Below, piece by piece: positions 6,050 to 14,421 of a DNA stretch of 34,125 nt; the stretch's first letter is position 1, and each line of letters opens with the position of its first letter. Origin of the DNA: Candidatus Magasanikiibacteriota bacterium (GTDB lineage: Bacteria; Patescibacteriota; Patescibacteriia; Magasanikbacterales; GWA2-37-8); the NCBI GenBank assembly GCA_023246725.1, contig JAHFHV010000007.1, forward strand, positions 1-34,125, written 5' to 3'. The notes beneath the pieces were generated by a model. The model saw only the letters and a program-made list of their open reading frames with translations, was not told the DNA's origin and searched no databases. Both the position numbers and the translations under genes were made by a program.

Positions 6050-9040
6050 ATGACACGAAAATATTTTTTTCTAGCACCCGTTACAGTACTGCTCGCAATG
6101 TTCGGCAGTTTTTTTATCGCTCAAAAAAGTTTGGCCACGAATTCAGACATTGTTATTAACGAAATTGGCGCGTACGCCACGAGTACGCACGAATGGGTGG
6201 AGATATATAATAAAGGAAGCGACCCAATTGATTTAACCGGCTGGAAATTTTGGGAAGCGACCACGAACCACGGACTGACCGTTAATAGCGGTGACAATAT
6301 TCTCGCACCCGGCGAATATGCCGCCATTGTGCAAGACGACGCGCAATTTTTATTAGATCACTCGGGATTTAGCGGTTCTGTTTTTGATTCCTCCTGGGGC
6401 AGTTTAAGCGAAAATGGCGAAGAAATTGGACTTAAAGATAGCGGGGGCAATGTAATTGAACAGTTTACCTACCTGGCCACGCCAAACCACCATTCACTGG
6501 AACGTAGTAGCGCCTCACTCACCGACTACTCCAGCGCCAACTGGCGCGAACACGCGAGCGGCGATACGGTAGGGAGTCAAAATAGTAGTGGAAGCGGTGG
6601 TGAAAATACCCCACCACCAGAAACAGGTGGATCGAGCGGAGGTACTGGCAAGCCAGCCGCGCCAACTGGTTCAGACGCGTTATTTTGGTGGTCAAAAATA
6701 AAAATTAATGAAGTGATGGCGGACCCGGGCGGCGGCAGTGAGTGGGTAGAGCTCTACAACCCGTCAACAACAAATTTAGACCTCACCGGCGGCACGCTCT
6801 GCGACGGGCGCACCGCTTCCACCTGCGTTATCGCGAGTATCAGCGGCAATATTCCGGCCTTTGGATGGAAAGTAATCACGCTCACGAGCGATCATCTTAA
6901 CAATTCTGGCGACACGGTCCTGTTAAAAGATTCAAACGGCACCGCCGTGGACCAAGTTACGTACGGCGGCACGCTCCTGCCCAAAACCGGCCAAGCCCTG
7001 GCGCGGAAAACCGATGGTGTAGACTCAAACGCGGACAGCGCGGACTGGGCGGTGACGACACAGCCCACCGCCGGCAGCGCCAATGTCATCATCGCGCCAG
7101 TGGCGTCAAACGCCAATTCGCAGTCCTCGCAAGGGGGCTCGCAAAATCCCCTCCTGCCCGAGGAGGGGTCGTCCCGACGTGACGTCGGGGCGGGGGTGGT
7201 GGGAGCGTCGTGGGCAACGTCAACCTCCCCACTCATTCTTAACGAACTCCTACCCGACCCGGAAGGCTCGGATTTAACTGACGAATTTATTGAAATAAAA
7301 AATATTTCTACTGCCCCGGTCAATCTTGCGGGGTGGAAACTGGGCGACACAACCAAAACATTTTCTTTGAGCGGAACTATTGGCGCGGGAGAATTTATTG
7401 TTTTTACCAGGCCAGTCACCGGCATATCCCTCAACAATACAACGGATGAGGAAGTAACAGTATATAATCCAAGCGGCGCCATTGCCGACCGCGTGAATTA
7501 CGACAGCGCCGCGCCCGGCGCCAGCTACAGCCGCGGCGCAAATGGCACCTGGCACTGGACAGCGGAAATTACCAAAGGCGCGCCCAATATTATTGAGATT
7601 AAAGACAATGTAGAGATACTGTGGAAAATTACTGTGCCAAAATTTGCCGCCCCCGGCGACGCGGTGGAATTCTCCGCGGCTGGCTCAGCTGATCCGCGCG
7701 GTGGCAGCCTGTTCTATAGCTGGAACTTTGGTGATGGGCTAAACGGAAGCGGAGAGGTTGCGTCGCACGTATTTGTAACGCAAGGGACGTATATCATCAC
7801 ACTCTCGGTCTCCAGCAGCGCCGGCACCGTGGGACAAAAAAAATTAACGCTTACTGTTGCGCCCGGGTTAGCGTTAGATAACCGCAGCGTGGTAATCAGC
7901 GAAATTTTTCCAAATCCCTCTGGCCCGGACACGAGCGAATTTATTGAACTCTACAACGCCGCTTCCAGCACCGCGGACGTATCGCTGTGGCAACTGAAAC
8001 TCTCGTCGGGCAAAACATTCACCTTGCCAAACAACACCCGCCTCCCCGCGCATGGCACGCTCGTTTTCTATCGCTTGGTGACAAAACTCTCCCTGCTCAA
8101 TAGTGCGGACACAATCGAACTCCTAACGGCCACTGGCCAAAATGTGGATAGCGTTAGTTATACGCGGAGTTTTGATGGCCGGAGTTACACCAGAGGCGAC
8201 AAAGGGTGGACATGGAATCTGCCAACCCCCGGACGCGTCGCGGCATCCATCGGGGCGGCGACACAAACAGTTTTAGGCCAAAAAATAACTGCTTCAACGG
8301 TTACTCAACCTATCAAAAATTTTATAGTAAATACTGGCCGAGATATTGCCGCGGTTCGCGAACTGGCCAAAGGCGCGTACGTGCGCCTCACCGGCCTCGT
8401 CACCGCGCTCCCGGACACCTTCTCCACGCAATATTTTTATGTGTCAGACGGCTCGGCTGGCATTCAAATCTATTCTAATAAAAAAGATTTTCCCGAACTC
8501 GCTCTTGGCGACCAAGTCTTAATCGCGGGCAAAACCTCGGCGGCTAATAGCATTCCGCGCGTTAATATTTCCCGCCAAACAGACGTGGATATTCTTTCCA
8601 TCAACGGCATTATTACCCCGGAGCCCTTGGCGCTGGACGAAACAGAAGACGCCACGCTTGGCTCGCTCTACGAAGTGAAAGGCGAAGTAACTAAACTCAC
8701 CAGCAACTTAATGTACGTGGATGACAGTCGCGGCGAAATTCCCGTGTACTTTAAAGCCGGCGCGCATATAGACAAAGAAAGCGTGAGTGTGGGAAACCAA
8801 GTTAAAGTTATGGGAATTTTGGAACGCGCCGCAAGCGGGATTCAACTGTGGCCGCGCTCCCAGAACGATATTGAACTTATTGAAACAATTGCGCCGGAAG
8901 AAAAAACATCCGGCCTTCCTCCAACCGCCAAAACCTACGGGCTGGTCACAGCCGGCGGGTTTGGCCTCATCGCGTTAAGTTTCATTACCAAAAGCCGCTG
9001 GGCTACCATTCTTAAATTATTCGCTAAAAAACCGCATTAA
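6050..9040 (+). CDS. large secreted LTD / PKD / OB-fold surface protein with C-terminal anchor
   Basis: The 996 residues begin with a signal peptide (basic MTRK, hydrophobic core to about residue 29). Four lamin-tail domains follow, each opening with an INE- or SEI-type strand and an EWVEIYN- or EFIELYN-like box: about 33-150, 217-310, 395-505 and 615-735. A PKD-type domain (about 530-605, YSWNFGDG) sits between the third and fourth. Two OB-fold-like domains (about 770-850 and 865-945) and one C-terminal membrane helix (about 962-980) with a basic tail complete it. Such proteins are typical of Patescibacteria and are thought to bind surfaces, DNA or partner cells; no catalytic motif is seen. 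Residues 361-385 come from palindromic repeats. GGAGG lies only one base before the ATG, and no better start exists in frame. Confidence 0.85.
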   Translation: MTRKYFFLAPVTVLLAMFGSFFIAQKSLATNSDIVINEIGAYATSTHEWVEIYNKGSDPIDLTGWKFWEATTNHGLTVNSGDNILAPGEYAAIVQDDAQFLLDHSGFSGSVFDSSWGSLSENGEEIGLKDSGGNVIEQFTYLATPNHHSLERSSASLTDYSSANWREHASGDTVGSQNSSGSGGENTPPPETGGSSGGTGKPAAPTGSDALFWWSKIKINEVMADPGGGSEWVELYNPSTTNLDLTGGTLCDGRTASTCVIASISGNIPAFGWKVITLTSDHLNNSGDTVLLKDSNGTAVDQVTYGGTLLPKTGQALARKTDGVDSNADSADWAVTTQPTAGSANVIIAPVASNANSQSSQGGSQNPLLPEEGSSRRDVGAGVVGASWATSTSPLILNELLPDPEGSDLTDEFIEIKNISTAPVNLAGWKLGDTTKTFSLSGTIGAGEFIVFTRPVTGISLNNTTDEEVTVYNPSGAIADRVNYDSAAPGASYSRGANGTWHWTAEITKGAPNIIEIKDNVEILWKITVPKFAAPGDAVEFSAAGSADPRGGSLFYSWNFGDGLNGSGEVASHVFVTQGTYIITLSVSSSAGTVGQKKLTLTVAPGLALDNRSVVISEIFPNPSGPDTSEFIELYNAASSTADVSLWQLKLSSGKTFTLPNNTRLPAHGTLVFYRLVTKLSLLNSADTIELLTATGQNVDSVSYTRSFDGRSYTRGDKGWTWNLPTPGRVAASIGAATQTVLGQKITASTVTQPIKNFIVNTGRDIAAVRELAKGAYVRLTGLVTALPDTFSTQYFYVSDGSAGIQIYSNKKDFPELALGDQVLIAGKTSAANSIPRVNISRQTDVDILSINGIITPEPLALDETEDATLGSLYEVKGEVTKLTSNLMYVDDSRGEIPVYFKAGAHIDKESVSVGNQVKVMGILERAASGIQLWPRSQNDIELIETIAPEEKTSGLPPTAKTYGLVTAGGFGLIALSFITKSRWATILKLFAKKPH
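7132..7203. repeat. in-frame palindromic repeats inside the LTD gene
   Basis: Two adjacent palindromes occur, CCCCTCC-GGAGGGG and CCCGAC-gtgac-GTCGGG. They encode a Pro/Gly/Arg-rich linker between the second and third LTD domains and keep the frame open. The second palindrome resembles the one nested in the hairpin at 32752-32774. Confidence 0.7.
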
Positions 9041-9146
9041 TAACCAAGCCAAAGCCATCCGGTTATCAACTTTAGAAGCGATTTGCAAAGCTTTGACGTG
9101 CCAGCCGGGAGATATTTTGGAGTATAGAAAGTAGTAACAAGTACGA

Positions 9147-9177
9147 CAAAAAAGAACGATACGAGTCGTTCTTTTTC
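9147..9177. terminator. bidirectional terminator between convergent genes
   Basis: AAAGAACGA and TCGTTCTTT form a 9-bp stem around TACGAG, with an A run on the left and a T run on the right. It serves the LTD gene on + and the zinc protein on -. Confidence 0.75.
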
Positions 9178-9186
9178 TTTCATTTA

Positions 9187-9387
9187 TTATTTTACCGCAT
9201 CAAATCTTGTTTTGTTATCAGCCATCCATTTCATCATTCCCGCTTGCATTTCTTCCGGAGTGCCTTTTTTACTTTGCATAACATCAGCATGAGTCTCGGC
9301 GTAATGAGGTTTCAGTGCGTTCATCCATTCTTCAAAAGTTTCTCCTTGTGCTTCATGATCGCATAGATCACACTTGAGTGTTTTCAT
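9187..9387 (-). CDS. small C2H2-like metal-binding protein (DUF1059-like)
   Basis: The 66-residue protein has CDLC near the N-terminus (C6, C9) and HYAETH (H28, H33) about 20 residues later. This spacing resembles DUF1059 small proteins, in which the four residues could bind zinc. The rest is amphipathic helix. It is the last gene before the bidirectional terminator. Molecular function is unknown. Confidence 0.7.
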   Translation of the reverse strand: MKTLKCDLCDHEAQGETFEEWMNALKPHYAETHADVMQSKKGTPEEMQAGMMKWMADNKTRFDAVK

Positions 9388-9436
9388 AGCTGTATTGCTA
9401 GTTAATTATTTAAATCGACCTAGCCATTTTACTATA

Positions 9437-9883
9437 TTATGTGCCTGCGCTACCGCTCTGTTTTGGGTCAAAATCCACCATCCATTCAATACCGAATTTA
9501 TCTCTAAACATCCCAAAATAGGAACCCCAAGGACTATCGCCCATCGGGTACTCGATAGTTCCACCGACCGAGAGGCCGTTAAATAACTTGTCGGCTTCCT
9601 CTTTGCTTTCCGCGCTAATAGATATTTTAGATCTGTTTTCACTTTCGTTTACCCGCCCCATAAATTCCGGAACATCATTTCCCATGAGCATGTTGCTTTT
9701 ACCAATCGGCAAAGCAATGTGCATTATTTTCTGTGCATCTTTTTCTGTTACCGTAAATCCAGGGCTTGCCATATCTTTGAAACGAACTATGGTTGCAAAC
9801 TCTCCGCCAAATACTGATTTGTAAAAATTGAACGCTTCTTCGGCGTTGCCGTTGAAGTTAATGTGAGGGTTGATAAGTGCCAT
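9437..9883 (-). CDS. VOC-superfamily (PhnB-like) protein
   Basis: The protein has the PhnB/glyoxalase-like fold signature: INPHINFNGNAEEAFNFYKSVFGGEF at the N-terminus and the C-terminal WGSYFGMFRDKFGIEWMVDF. This subgroup is often annotated as PhnB-like or 3-demethylubiquinone methyltransferase-like, but most members have no known reaction. I chose ATG 9883, which starts the conserved MALINPHINF. An in-frame ATG at 9904 lies inside the upstream three-hairpin repeat and would add seven residues. No standard Shine-Dalgarno site precedes either start. Confidence 0.85.
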   Translation of the reverse strand: MALINPHINFNGNAEEAFNFYKSVFGGEFATIVRFKDMASPGFTVTEKDAQKIMHIALPIGKSNMLMGNDVPEFMGRVNESENRSKISISAESKEEADKLFNGLSVGGTIEYPMGDSPWGSYFGMFRDKFGIEWMVDFDPKQSGSAGT

Positions 9884-9970
9884 ATGTGATTTATTCGAAA
9901 TCATGCGATTCAACGGAATCGTGTCGCGTAACGTCCTTTGAGACGCGACCGCGGCCATTGAAGCGCGGCG
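9881..9970 (-). repeat. three-hairpin repeat upstream of the VOC gene (copy 1)
   Basis: Read on the - strand, it carries GTCGCGT-ACGCGAC with AAAGGACG in its loop, then CGATTC-cgtt-GAATCG, then ATGATTT-AAATCA. A second copy lies at 31834-31920 on the + strand. The two copies differ mainly in loops and edges, so the stems look conserved. In both copies the third hairpin begins with ATGATTTCG. Confidence 0.75.
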
Positions 9971-9972
9971 GG

Positions 9973-10056
9973 TTAGTTATTTTTTCTTTCGACTTTGATT
10001 GTGTTCAAAAATTTCAAAACACTGGCTTTATTTACTTTTGTTTTTAATTCAGCCAT
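9973..10056 (-). pseudogene. N-terminal remnant of a DUF1801-type gene
   Basis: ATG 10056 opens a 27-residue frame, MAELKTKVNKASVLKFLNTI and a short basic tail, which matches my recollection of the start of DUF1801 proteins (MAE.KTK....SV..FL..I). Full proteins are about 120-140 residues; here the frame stops just where the three-hairpin repeat begins. The rest of the gene appears to have been lost by a deletion or replacement ending at that repeat. Confidence 0.5.
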
Positions 10057-10106
10057 AAAATTATCTGCGGAGAGTCGTGGACGATGTTAGAACCAAGATT
10101 GAATTC

Positions 10107-10574
10107 TCACAGCCCTTTTAGTTGTTCTACATCAGTTAAATCGACTTCGCGCCCCAACTTTAATTTGTAGTCTATTAATGAATCAAGAGGCTCAACTGGT
10201 ACTTTCCGACCAAACACCTCCTTGATTGTGGCTCTTTTCAAATTAGTGTCAACCGGTTCCCATCGATTCATATTTTTATTAAAAATTTTTGCATTGGCTC
10301 CAGCAATATCAATTTCTTGACCTTTAAAGTTTAGCGTCATAACTCGCAGATCCCAATTATTATCTTTGTACGGGGCTGGACCGAATACAATATGTGGCTT
10401 TACGTCGGCAACAATCTTGAGAATATCTGCGTCAGCGATTTCAATATCAATATCGGCTAATTCTCGTCTGACTCCATATATTTGTGCGGCAAAACCGCCC
10501 GAGATTCTGTAGGTAATCTTATGGCACTCAAGAATGTCAACAATCCACTGCAATGCAGCCTTGGTGTCCTTCAT
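10107..10574 (-). CDS. nucleotidyltransferase-superfamily protein, 155 aa
   Basis: The protein has the nucleotidyltransferase signature GGFAAQIYG, followed by R and the acidic pair DIDIEI, with a third carboxylate plausible in QEIDIAG. The size and the SGG(F)A..Y..R...DIDI pattern resemble small aminoglycoside-nucleotidyltransferase-like or MNT-domain proteins. No HEPN partner gene is adjacent, so a toxin-antitoxin role is not supported. I chose ATG 10574 because a longer frame would start inside the tRNA-Ser gene. Confidence 0.75.
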   Translation of the reverse strand: MKDTKAALQWIVDILECHKITYRISGGFAAQIYGVRRELADIDIEIADADILKIVADVKPHIVFGPAPYKDNNWDLRVMTLNFKGQEIDIAGANAKIFNKNMNRWEPVDTNLKRATIKEVFGRKVPVEPLDSLIDYKLKLGREVDLTDVEQLKGL

Positions 10575-10590
10575 ATAATTTTTATCGGTG

Positions 10591-10676
10591 CGGAGAGGGT
10601 GAGATTCGAACTCACGGTACCTTTTGGGTACGACAGTTTTCAAGACTGTTGCCTTAAACCACTCGGCCACCTCTCC
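10591..10676 (-). tRNA. tRNA-Ser (anticodon TGA)
   Basis: The - strand reads GGAGAGG at the acceptor and CCTCTCC at the 3' side with discriminator G. It has a serine-type D arm (GGCCGAGTGG), anticodon stem-loop ACAGT-CTTGAAA-ACTGT, a long variable arm (GTACC-GGTAC) and T arm GTTCGAAT. CCA is not encoded. The length of 86 bases is normal for tRNA-Ser. Confidence 0.95.
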
Positions 10677-10787
10677 TTGAAAACTCCCCTAAGATATCAT
10701 GTTGAAACAAAAAATTCAAGCCACGCCAGGCCCATGGACAAAATCATACATTTTGGCTATTATGAAGGAGAACAAAAAAATAAATTT

Positions 10788-10825
10788 ATAGTCCGTAGCC
10801 ACGCATGTGCGGGGCGAAGGACTAT
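10788..10825. repeat. palindromic repeat abutting tRNA-Ser(CGA)
   Basis: ATAGTCC and GGACTAT form the outer arms, with GCCACGCATGTGCGGGGCG inside. It ends exactly one base before the mature 5' end of the next tRNA, so it would be part of the tRNA precursor. Confidence 0.6.
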
Positions 10826-10912
10826 GGAAGGGTGGCCGAGCGGTTGAAGGCGTTGGTCTCGAACACCAATATAGTAGCAATACTATCGAGAGTTCGAATC
10901 TCTCCCCTTCCG
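10826..10912 (+). tRNA. tRNA-Ser (anticodon CGA)
   Basis: Acceptor GGAAGGG pairs with CCCTTCC and the discriminator is G. The D arm is GGCCGAGCGG, the anticodon stem-loop TTGGT-CTCGAAC-ACCAA, the long variable arm ATAGTA-TACTAT, and the T arm GAGAG-TTCGAAT-CTCTC. CCA is not encoded. Confidence 0.95.
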
Positions 10913-10920
10913 CTTTCACC

Positions 10921-11075
10921 TCGCCGTAGCTTTAGCGAAGGCGGGCAATTATTTTTACGCCAGTGCTCGTCTCTAATTTTGTCTACTGTTAAGGCGAGGT
11001 TTCAACGCGACGCAGTCCGCCGTGATTGAACGAAAATTGTAGGTTCGCCTTCGCTTTATCGGGCTATGGCGAAGC
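10921..11075. repeat. pair of CGCC..GGCG imperfect palindromes flanking a gene-free stretch
   Basis: CGCCGTAGCTTTAGCGAAGG at 10922 and a related inverted sequence TTCGCCTTCGCTTTATCGGG at 11044 bracket about 100 bases without a gene, between tRNA-Ser and the GIY-YIG gene. Nothing else is recognisable in this gap. Confidence 0.5.
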
Positions 11076-11087
11076 AAAGGAACGGCT

Positions 11088-11324
11088 ATGTTTTATGTCT
11101 ATATTTTAGAATGTAAAGACGGTTTTTACATTGGTTGTAGTGCCGACCTAAAAGATCGCATTCCACGCCATCACAAGGGACAGGTACCATCCACTGCCAA
11201 TCGTCGCCCTTTGGAACTGTCCGTTTACTTTGCATTTAAAGAGAAATACATGGCGTTTAATTTTGAAAAATATTTAAAATCCGGTTCCGGCAGAGCATTT
11301 CTTAAAAAACATTTCAAAAAATAA
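11088..11324 (+). CDS. small GIY-YIG endonuclease-domain protein
   Basis: The 78 residues form a single GIY-YIG domain: YVYIL at 3-7, YIG at 14-16, the catalytic-type arginine R24 in DLKDR, H28, and the metal-binding-type glutamate E60 in FEKYLKSGSGR. This is the stand-alone UPF0213/YhbQ-like form, common in bacteria and often of unknown target. AAAGGA precedes the ATG at a normal distance. Confidence 0.88.
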   Translation: MFYVYILECKDGFYIGCSADLKDRIPRHHKGQVPSTANRRPLELSVYFAFKEKYMAFNFEKYLKSGSGRAFLKKHFKK

Positions 11325-11383
11325 CCTAATCTGTACAATCTTGCAGCACCTGCGGCATAATAAAAATAAACTAAAATAAATAT

Positions 11384-12289
11384 ATGCAAAAAATCACTCC
11401 TCATCTCTGGTTCAACACCGAGGCTAAAGCAGCCGCTGAGTTTTATACTTCACTATTTCCAAATTCAAAAATTACCAGCGCCACTACCATCCACAATACC
11501 CCGTCGGGCGACTGCGATATTATGTCGTTTAATCTCTCCGGATACTCGTTTATGGCCATCAGCGCTGGGCCGCTGTTTAAATTCAACCCGTCAATATCTT
11601 TTTTTGTAAACTTTGACCCATCGCGTGACAAAAACGCGACAGGGAACTTAAATAAACTATGGAATAGTCTCTCGGCCGGTGGCACTGCCCTTATGCCGCT
11701 TCAGGAATACCCGTTTAGTAAACACTACGGGTGGATACAAGATAAATATGGTCTCACGTGGCAACTCATGCTCACAAACCCAGCAGGCGAAGAGCGGCCG
11801 TTTATTATTCCGTCACTGATGTTCACGGGTGATATCACCGGCAAGGCGGACGAGGCAATTGATTTTTATGTATCGACCTTTGAAAACTCCGAGCGCGGAA
11901 TGTCGGCACCCTATCCGCCCGGTGCCGCACCAGAGAAAGATGCGAAGCTCATGTTCGCCGAGTTCATGCTGGAAAAGCAATGGTTCACGGCCATGGACAG
12001 CGGCCACAGGCACCAATTTGGTTTTAACGAAGCCATTTCGCTTATGGTGACGTGCGACACACAAGAAGAAATAGATTATTACTCCGAAAAACTCTCCGCC
12101 GTGCCCGAAGCCGAACAATGCGGCTGGCTTAAAGATCAGTATGGTGTTTCGTGGCAAATTGTTCCAAGTATTATGAACGAAATGATGAAGAGCGGCACCC
12201 CCGAACAAATTAACCGGGTAACCCAAGCATTCCTTAAGATGAAAAAATTTGATATTGCGAAATTAAAACAGGCTTACGAGCAAAAGTAA
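11384..12289 (+). CDS. double VOC-domain (PhnB-like) protein
   Basis: Two tandem PhnB-like domains are visible. The first is at about 1-140 (ITPHLWFNTEAKAAAEFYTS ... YGWIQDKYGLTWQL) and the second at about 145-275 (FTGDITGKADEAIDFYVSTF ... CGWLKDQYGVSWQIVP). Fused pairs of this type are annotated as VOC or 3-demethylubiquinone-9 3-methyltransferase-like; the enzyme activity is not established for most. It ends 15 bases before the MFS gene, suggesting co-transcription. Confidence 0.85.
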   Translation: MQKITPHLWFNTEAKAAAEFYTSLFPNSKITSATTIHNTPSGDCDIMSFNLSGYSFMAISAGPLFKFNPSISFFVNFDPSRDKNATGNLNKLWNSLSAGGTALMPLQEYPFSKHYGWIQDKYGLTWQLMLTNPAGEERPFIIPSLMFTGDITGKADEAIDFYVSTFENSERGMSAPYPPGAAPEKDAKLMFAEFMLEKQWFTAMDSGHRHQFGFNEAISLMVTCDTQEEIDYYSEKLSAVPEAEQCGWLKDQYGVSWQIVPSIMNEMMKSGTPEQINRVTQAFLKMKKFDIAKLKQAYEQK

Positions 12290-12304
12290 TTAATAATAGC
12301 CCTC

Positions 12305-13486
12305 ATGATTAAAAATAAAACCCTGTTCATTATCGCGCTCATTGCCTTAGTCAACATGCTGGGATACGGGATTATCATCCCGCTTCTTTATTCTTATTCC
12401 AAAAAATTTGGCCTGTCGGATTTTCAAAACGGGCTTTTGTTTGCCATTTTTTCCGTGTGCCAATTCTTCGCCACCCCCGTTATTGGCCGGCTGTCCGATA
12501 AATACGGCCGCCGCCCGCTTCTCATTATTTCTATCCTTGGCACCGCCGCGTCCTTTTTTATGATGGCCTTTGCCCAAAGCTGGATTTTTTTGTTTTTATC
12601 GCGCGCCCTCGACGGGCTCACCGCCGGCAATATCCCCGTGGCCTTTGCCGTTATTTCCGATTCCACCAAACCGGAGGACCGCGCCAAAGCCTTTGGCTAC
12701 ATAAGTTCGGCCTTTAATTTTGGTTTTGTGTTTGGCCCGGCCATTGGGGCGCTTACGGTGGGGTGGAACCCGGCCGCTCCCTTTATCATCGCCGGCCTCA
12801 TTACCATTATCGCCGCGCTCTTAACCATTTTCTACTTGCCCGAAACCAACGCCCACAGGGGCGAAATTAAAACAGGCAAAATGTTTGATTTTAAAGGGAT
12901 GTGGCACGCGCTCTTTCATTCCGAGGTGGGCGTAACGTTCGCTATCTCCCTCATCTTCTTTTTGTCCTTTGCCTGCGCTCTTATTTACGGTTTTCAGCCT
13001 TTTATTATCAATGTTCTGGGGCTAAGCACGTCGCAAAACGCTTACTTGTTTACTTTATTTGGCACAATTGGTCTTATTTCGCAAACCTTTTTGGTGGCGC
13101 GCTTTTCTAAACGTTTGGGACTTAAAAAAGCCTTCCGACAATCGCTTTTGTTTACGGCCCTGGCGTTTCTTATAATGTTTATGTCCCGCTCACTGCCAAT
13201 TTTTATTCTTGGCTGTATTCTTTTGGCCCTGGCCAACAGCGTGGTGCAAACCTTGTTCCCTACCATTCTCTCCATGGAGGCCGATGCCAAATCCCAAGGC
13301 TCTATCATGGGCCTAAACGCTTCGTACCAAAGCATTGGTATGATTGTGGGGCCCATTATGGGCGGCGCCATTGCGTCGCTCAGCATCCCCGCGCCGTTTT
13401 TAGCCGGCACCATTTTGGTTCTAATTTGTTTTGTACTCTCCCGGCGCGTTCTGCGCCCGGGGCTTAAACAAGAATCAACTTTTTAA
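12305..13486 (+). CDS. MFS transporter, TetA/DHA1-like
   Basis: The 393 residues contain about 12 hydrophobic segments in two six-helix halves. The MFS motif A is clear at 61-70 (GRLSDKYGRR) between helices 2 and 3, and a motif C-like segment GFVFGPAIGAL follows in helix 5. The layout fits drug:proton antiporters of the DHA1 group, but the substrate cannot be told. It is followed two bases after its stop by the ATG of a membrane-anchored histidine-rich protein, so the two are translationally linked. Confidence 0.88.
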   Translation: MIKNKTLFIIALIALVNMLGYGIIIPLLYSYSKKFGLSDFQNGLLFAIFSVCQFFATPVIGRLSDKYGRRPLLIISILGTAASFFMMAFAQSWIFLFLSRALDGLTAGNIPVAFAVISDSTKPEDRAKAFGYISSAFNFGFVFGPAIGALTVGWNPAAPFIIAGLITIIAALLTIFYLPETNAHRGEIKTGKMFDFKGMWHALFHSEVGVTFAISLIFFLSFACALIYGFQPFIINVLGLSTSQNAYLFTLFGTIGLISQTFLVARFSKRLGLKKAFRQSLLFTALAFLIMFMSRSLPIFILGCILLALANSVVQTLFPTILSMEADAKSQGSIMGLNASYQSIGMIVGPIMGGAIASLSIPAPFLAGTILVLICFVLSRRVLRPGLKQESTF

Positions 13487-13488
13487 AT

Positions 13489-14388
13489 ATGAACCAGATA
13501 AAAAATAGGCTGCTTATATATATTGTGATTGCCGTCGTGGCAGTCGTAGGGGCTGCGTTCGCGATAACGCGAAACCAAAAAATAAATCCCTCTGTCCCAA
13601 CACCAGCACAGAGTCATCGTTCATATTCTATAAAATCCCAATTTCGAGATTTAACGTACTCCCCGGATAAATCTACGGACTACTTTTTTTCGATTGTGGA
13701 TGACCGCGGCAGCATCTTAAAAGATTTTTTGATCACTCACACTAAAATAATGCACGTTATTGTGGTACGAACCGATCTTAAATATTTTCAACATCTGCAC
13801 CCGGAATTTGATGAATATACTGGTAAATTCGCCCTGCCGAGCCTAACCTTCCCCGCCGATGGCCATTATCGAATTTTTGCTGATTTTGTTCCCCGGGAAG
13901 GCCAAAAAGACCCGGCGGGGAACCCGCTTCCGGTAACAATTTCTAGTGAAGCTGTGGTGGTTGGATTTGGTTATAGCCGAAAGCCGATTGGTTCCGAAGA
14001 ACGAACAAAGATATTTGATGATATAGAAGTTGCCTTACAAACGCGCGGCCCGCTAATAAGCGGCGTGGAGAACATGCTCATGTTTGCTCTTTCACAAGGC
14101 AACAAACCTGTTACCAATCTTGAGGAATACCTCGGCGCCTTAGGCCACAGCGTACTTCTCCGCGAAGGGACCCTTGATTTCATCCATACTCATCCTGTGG
14201 AAGTTAAGAGCCAAGATGGTACCGTGAATTTTATGGTCACGTTTCCTCAACCTGGAAAATATAAAGTGTTTACGCAGTTTCAAAAAAACGGAAAAATTAT
14301 TACTACTGACTTTGTCATTTCTGTTGCCCAAGGGCAAAACACCCCACTGGCAAAACCCGCTGGCATGGAGCATACCAGACATCCTTAG
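13489..14388 (+). CDS. membrane-anchored extracellular protein with paired histidine motifs
   Basis: An N-terminal anchor helix (about 8-27) is followed by a soluble region of about 270 residues. Two homologous-looking segments each end in a His box: IMHVIVVRTDLKYFQHLHPE near 87-106, and GHSVLLREGTLDFIHTHPVE near 218-237. The spacing H...H.HP suggests metal coordination; similar segments occur in proteins near copper genes, from memory. Each segment is followed by a beta-rich part (FPADGHYRIFADF; FPQPGKYKVFTQF). Being coupled to the MFS gene it may bind or present a substrate for export. No enzymatic motif is seen. Confidence 0.6.
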   Translation: MNQIKNRLLIYIVIAVVAVVGAAFAITRNQKINPSVPTPAQSHRSYSIKSQFRDLTYSPDKSTDYFFSIVDDRGSILKDFLITHTKIMHVIVVRTDLKYFQHLHPEFDEYTGKFALPSLTFPADGHYRIFADFVPREGQKDPAGNPLPVTISSEAVVVGFGYSRKPIGSEERTKIFDDIEVALQTRGPLISGVENMLMFALSQGNKPVTNLEEYLGALGHSVLLREGTLDFIHTHPVEVKSQDGTVNFMVTFPQPGKYKVFTQFQKNGKIITTDFVISVAQGQNTPLAKPAGMEHTRHP

Positions 14389-14421
14389 ATATTCACACCG
14401 CTTACATTTCCCCATGAAAAT

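Noticed and set aside
6892-7482. 196-residue frame on the - strand
   Set aside because: It overlaps the LTD protein in its conserved domains and has no ribosome site or family signature.
10575-10670. N-terminal extension of the nucleotidyltransferase frame
   Set aside because: This part is the tRNA-Ser(TGA) gene; the conserved protein begins at 10574.
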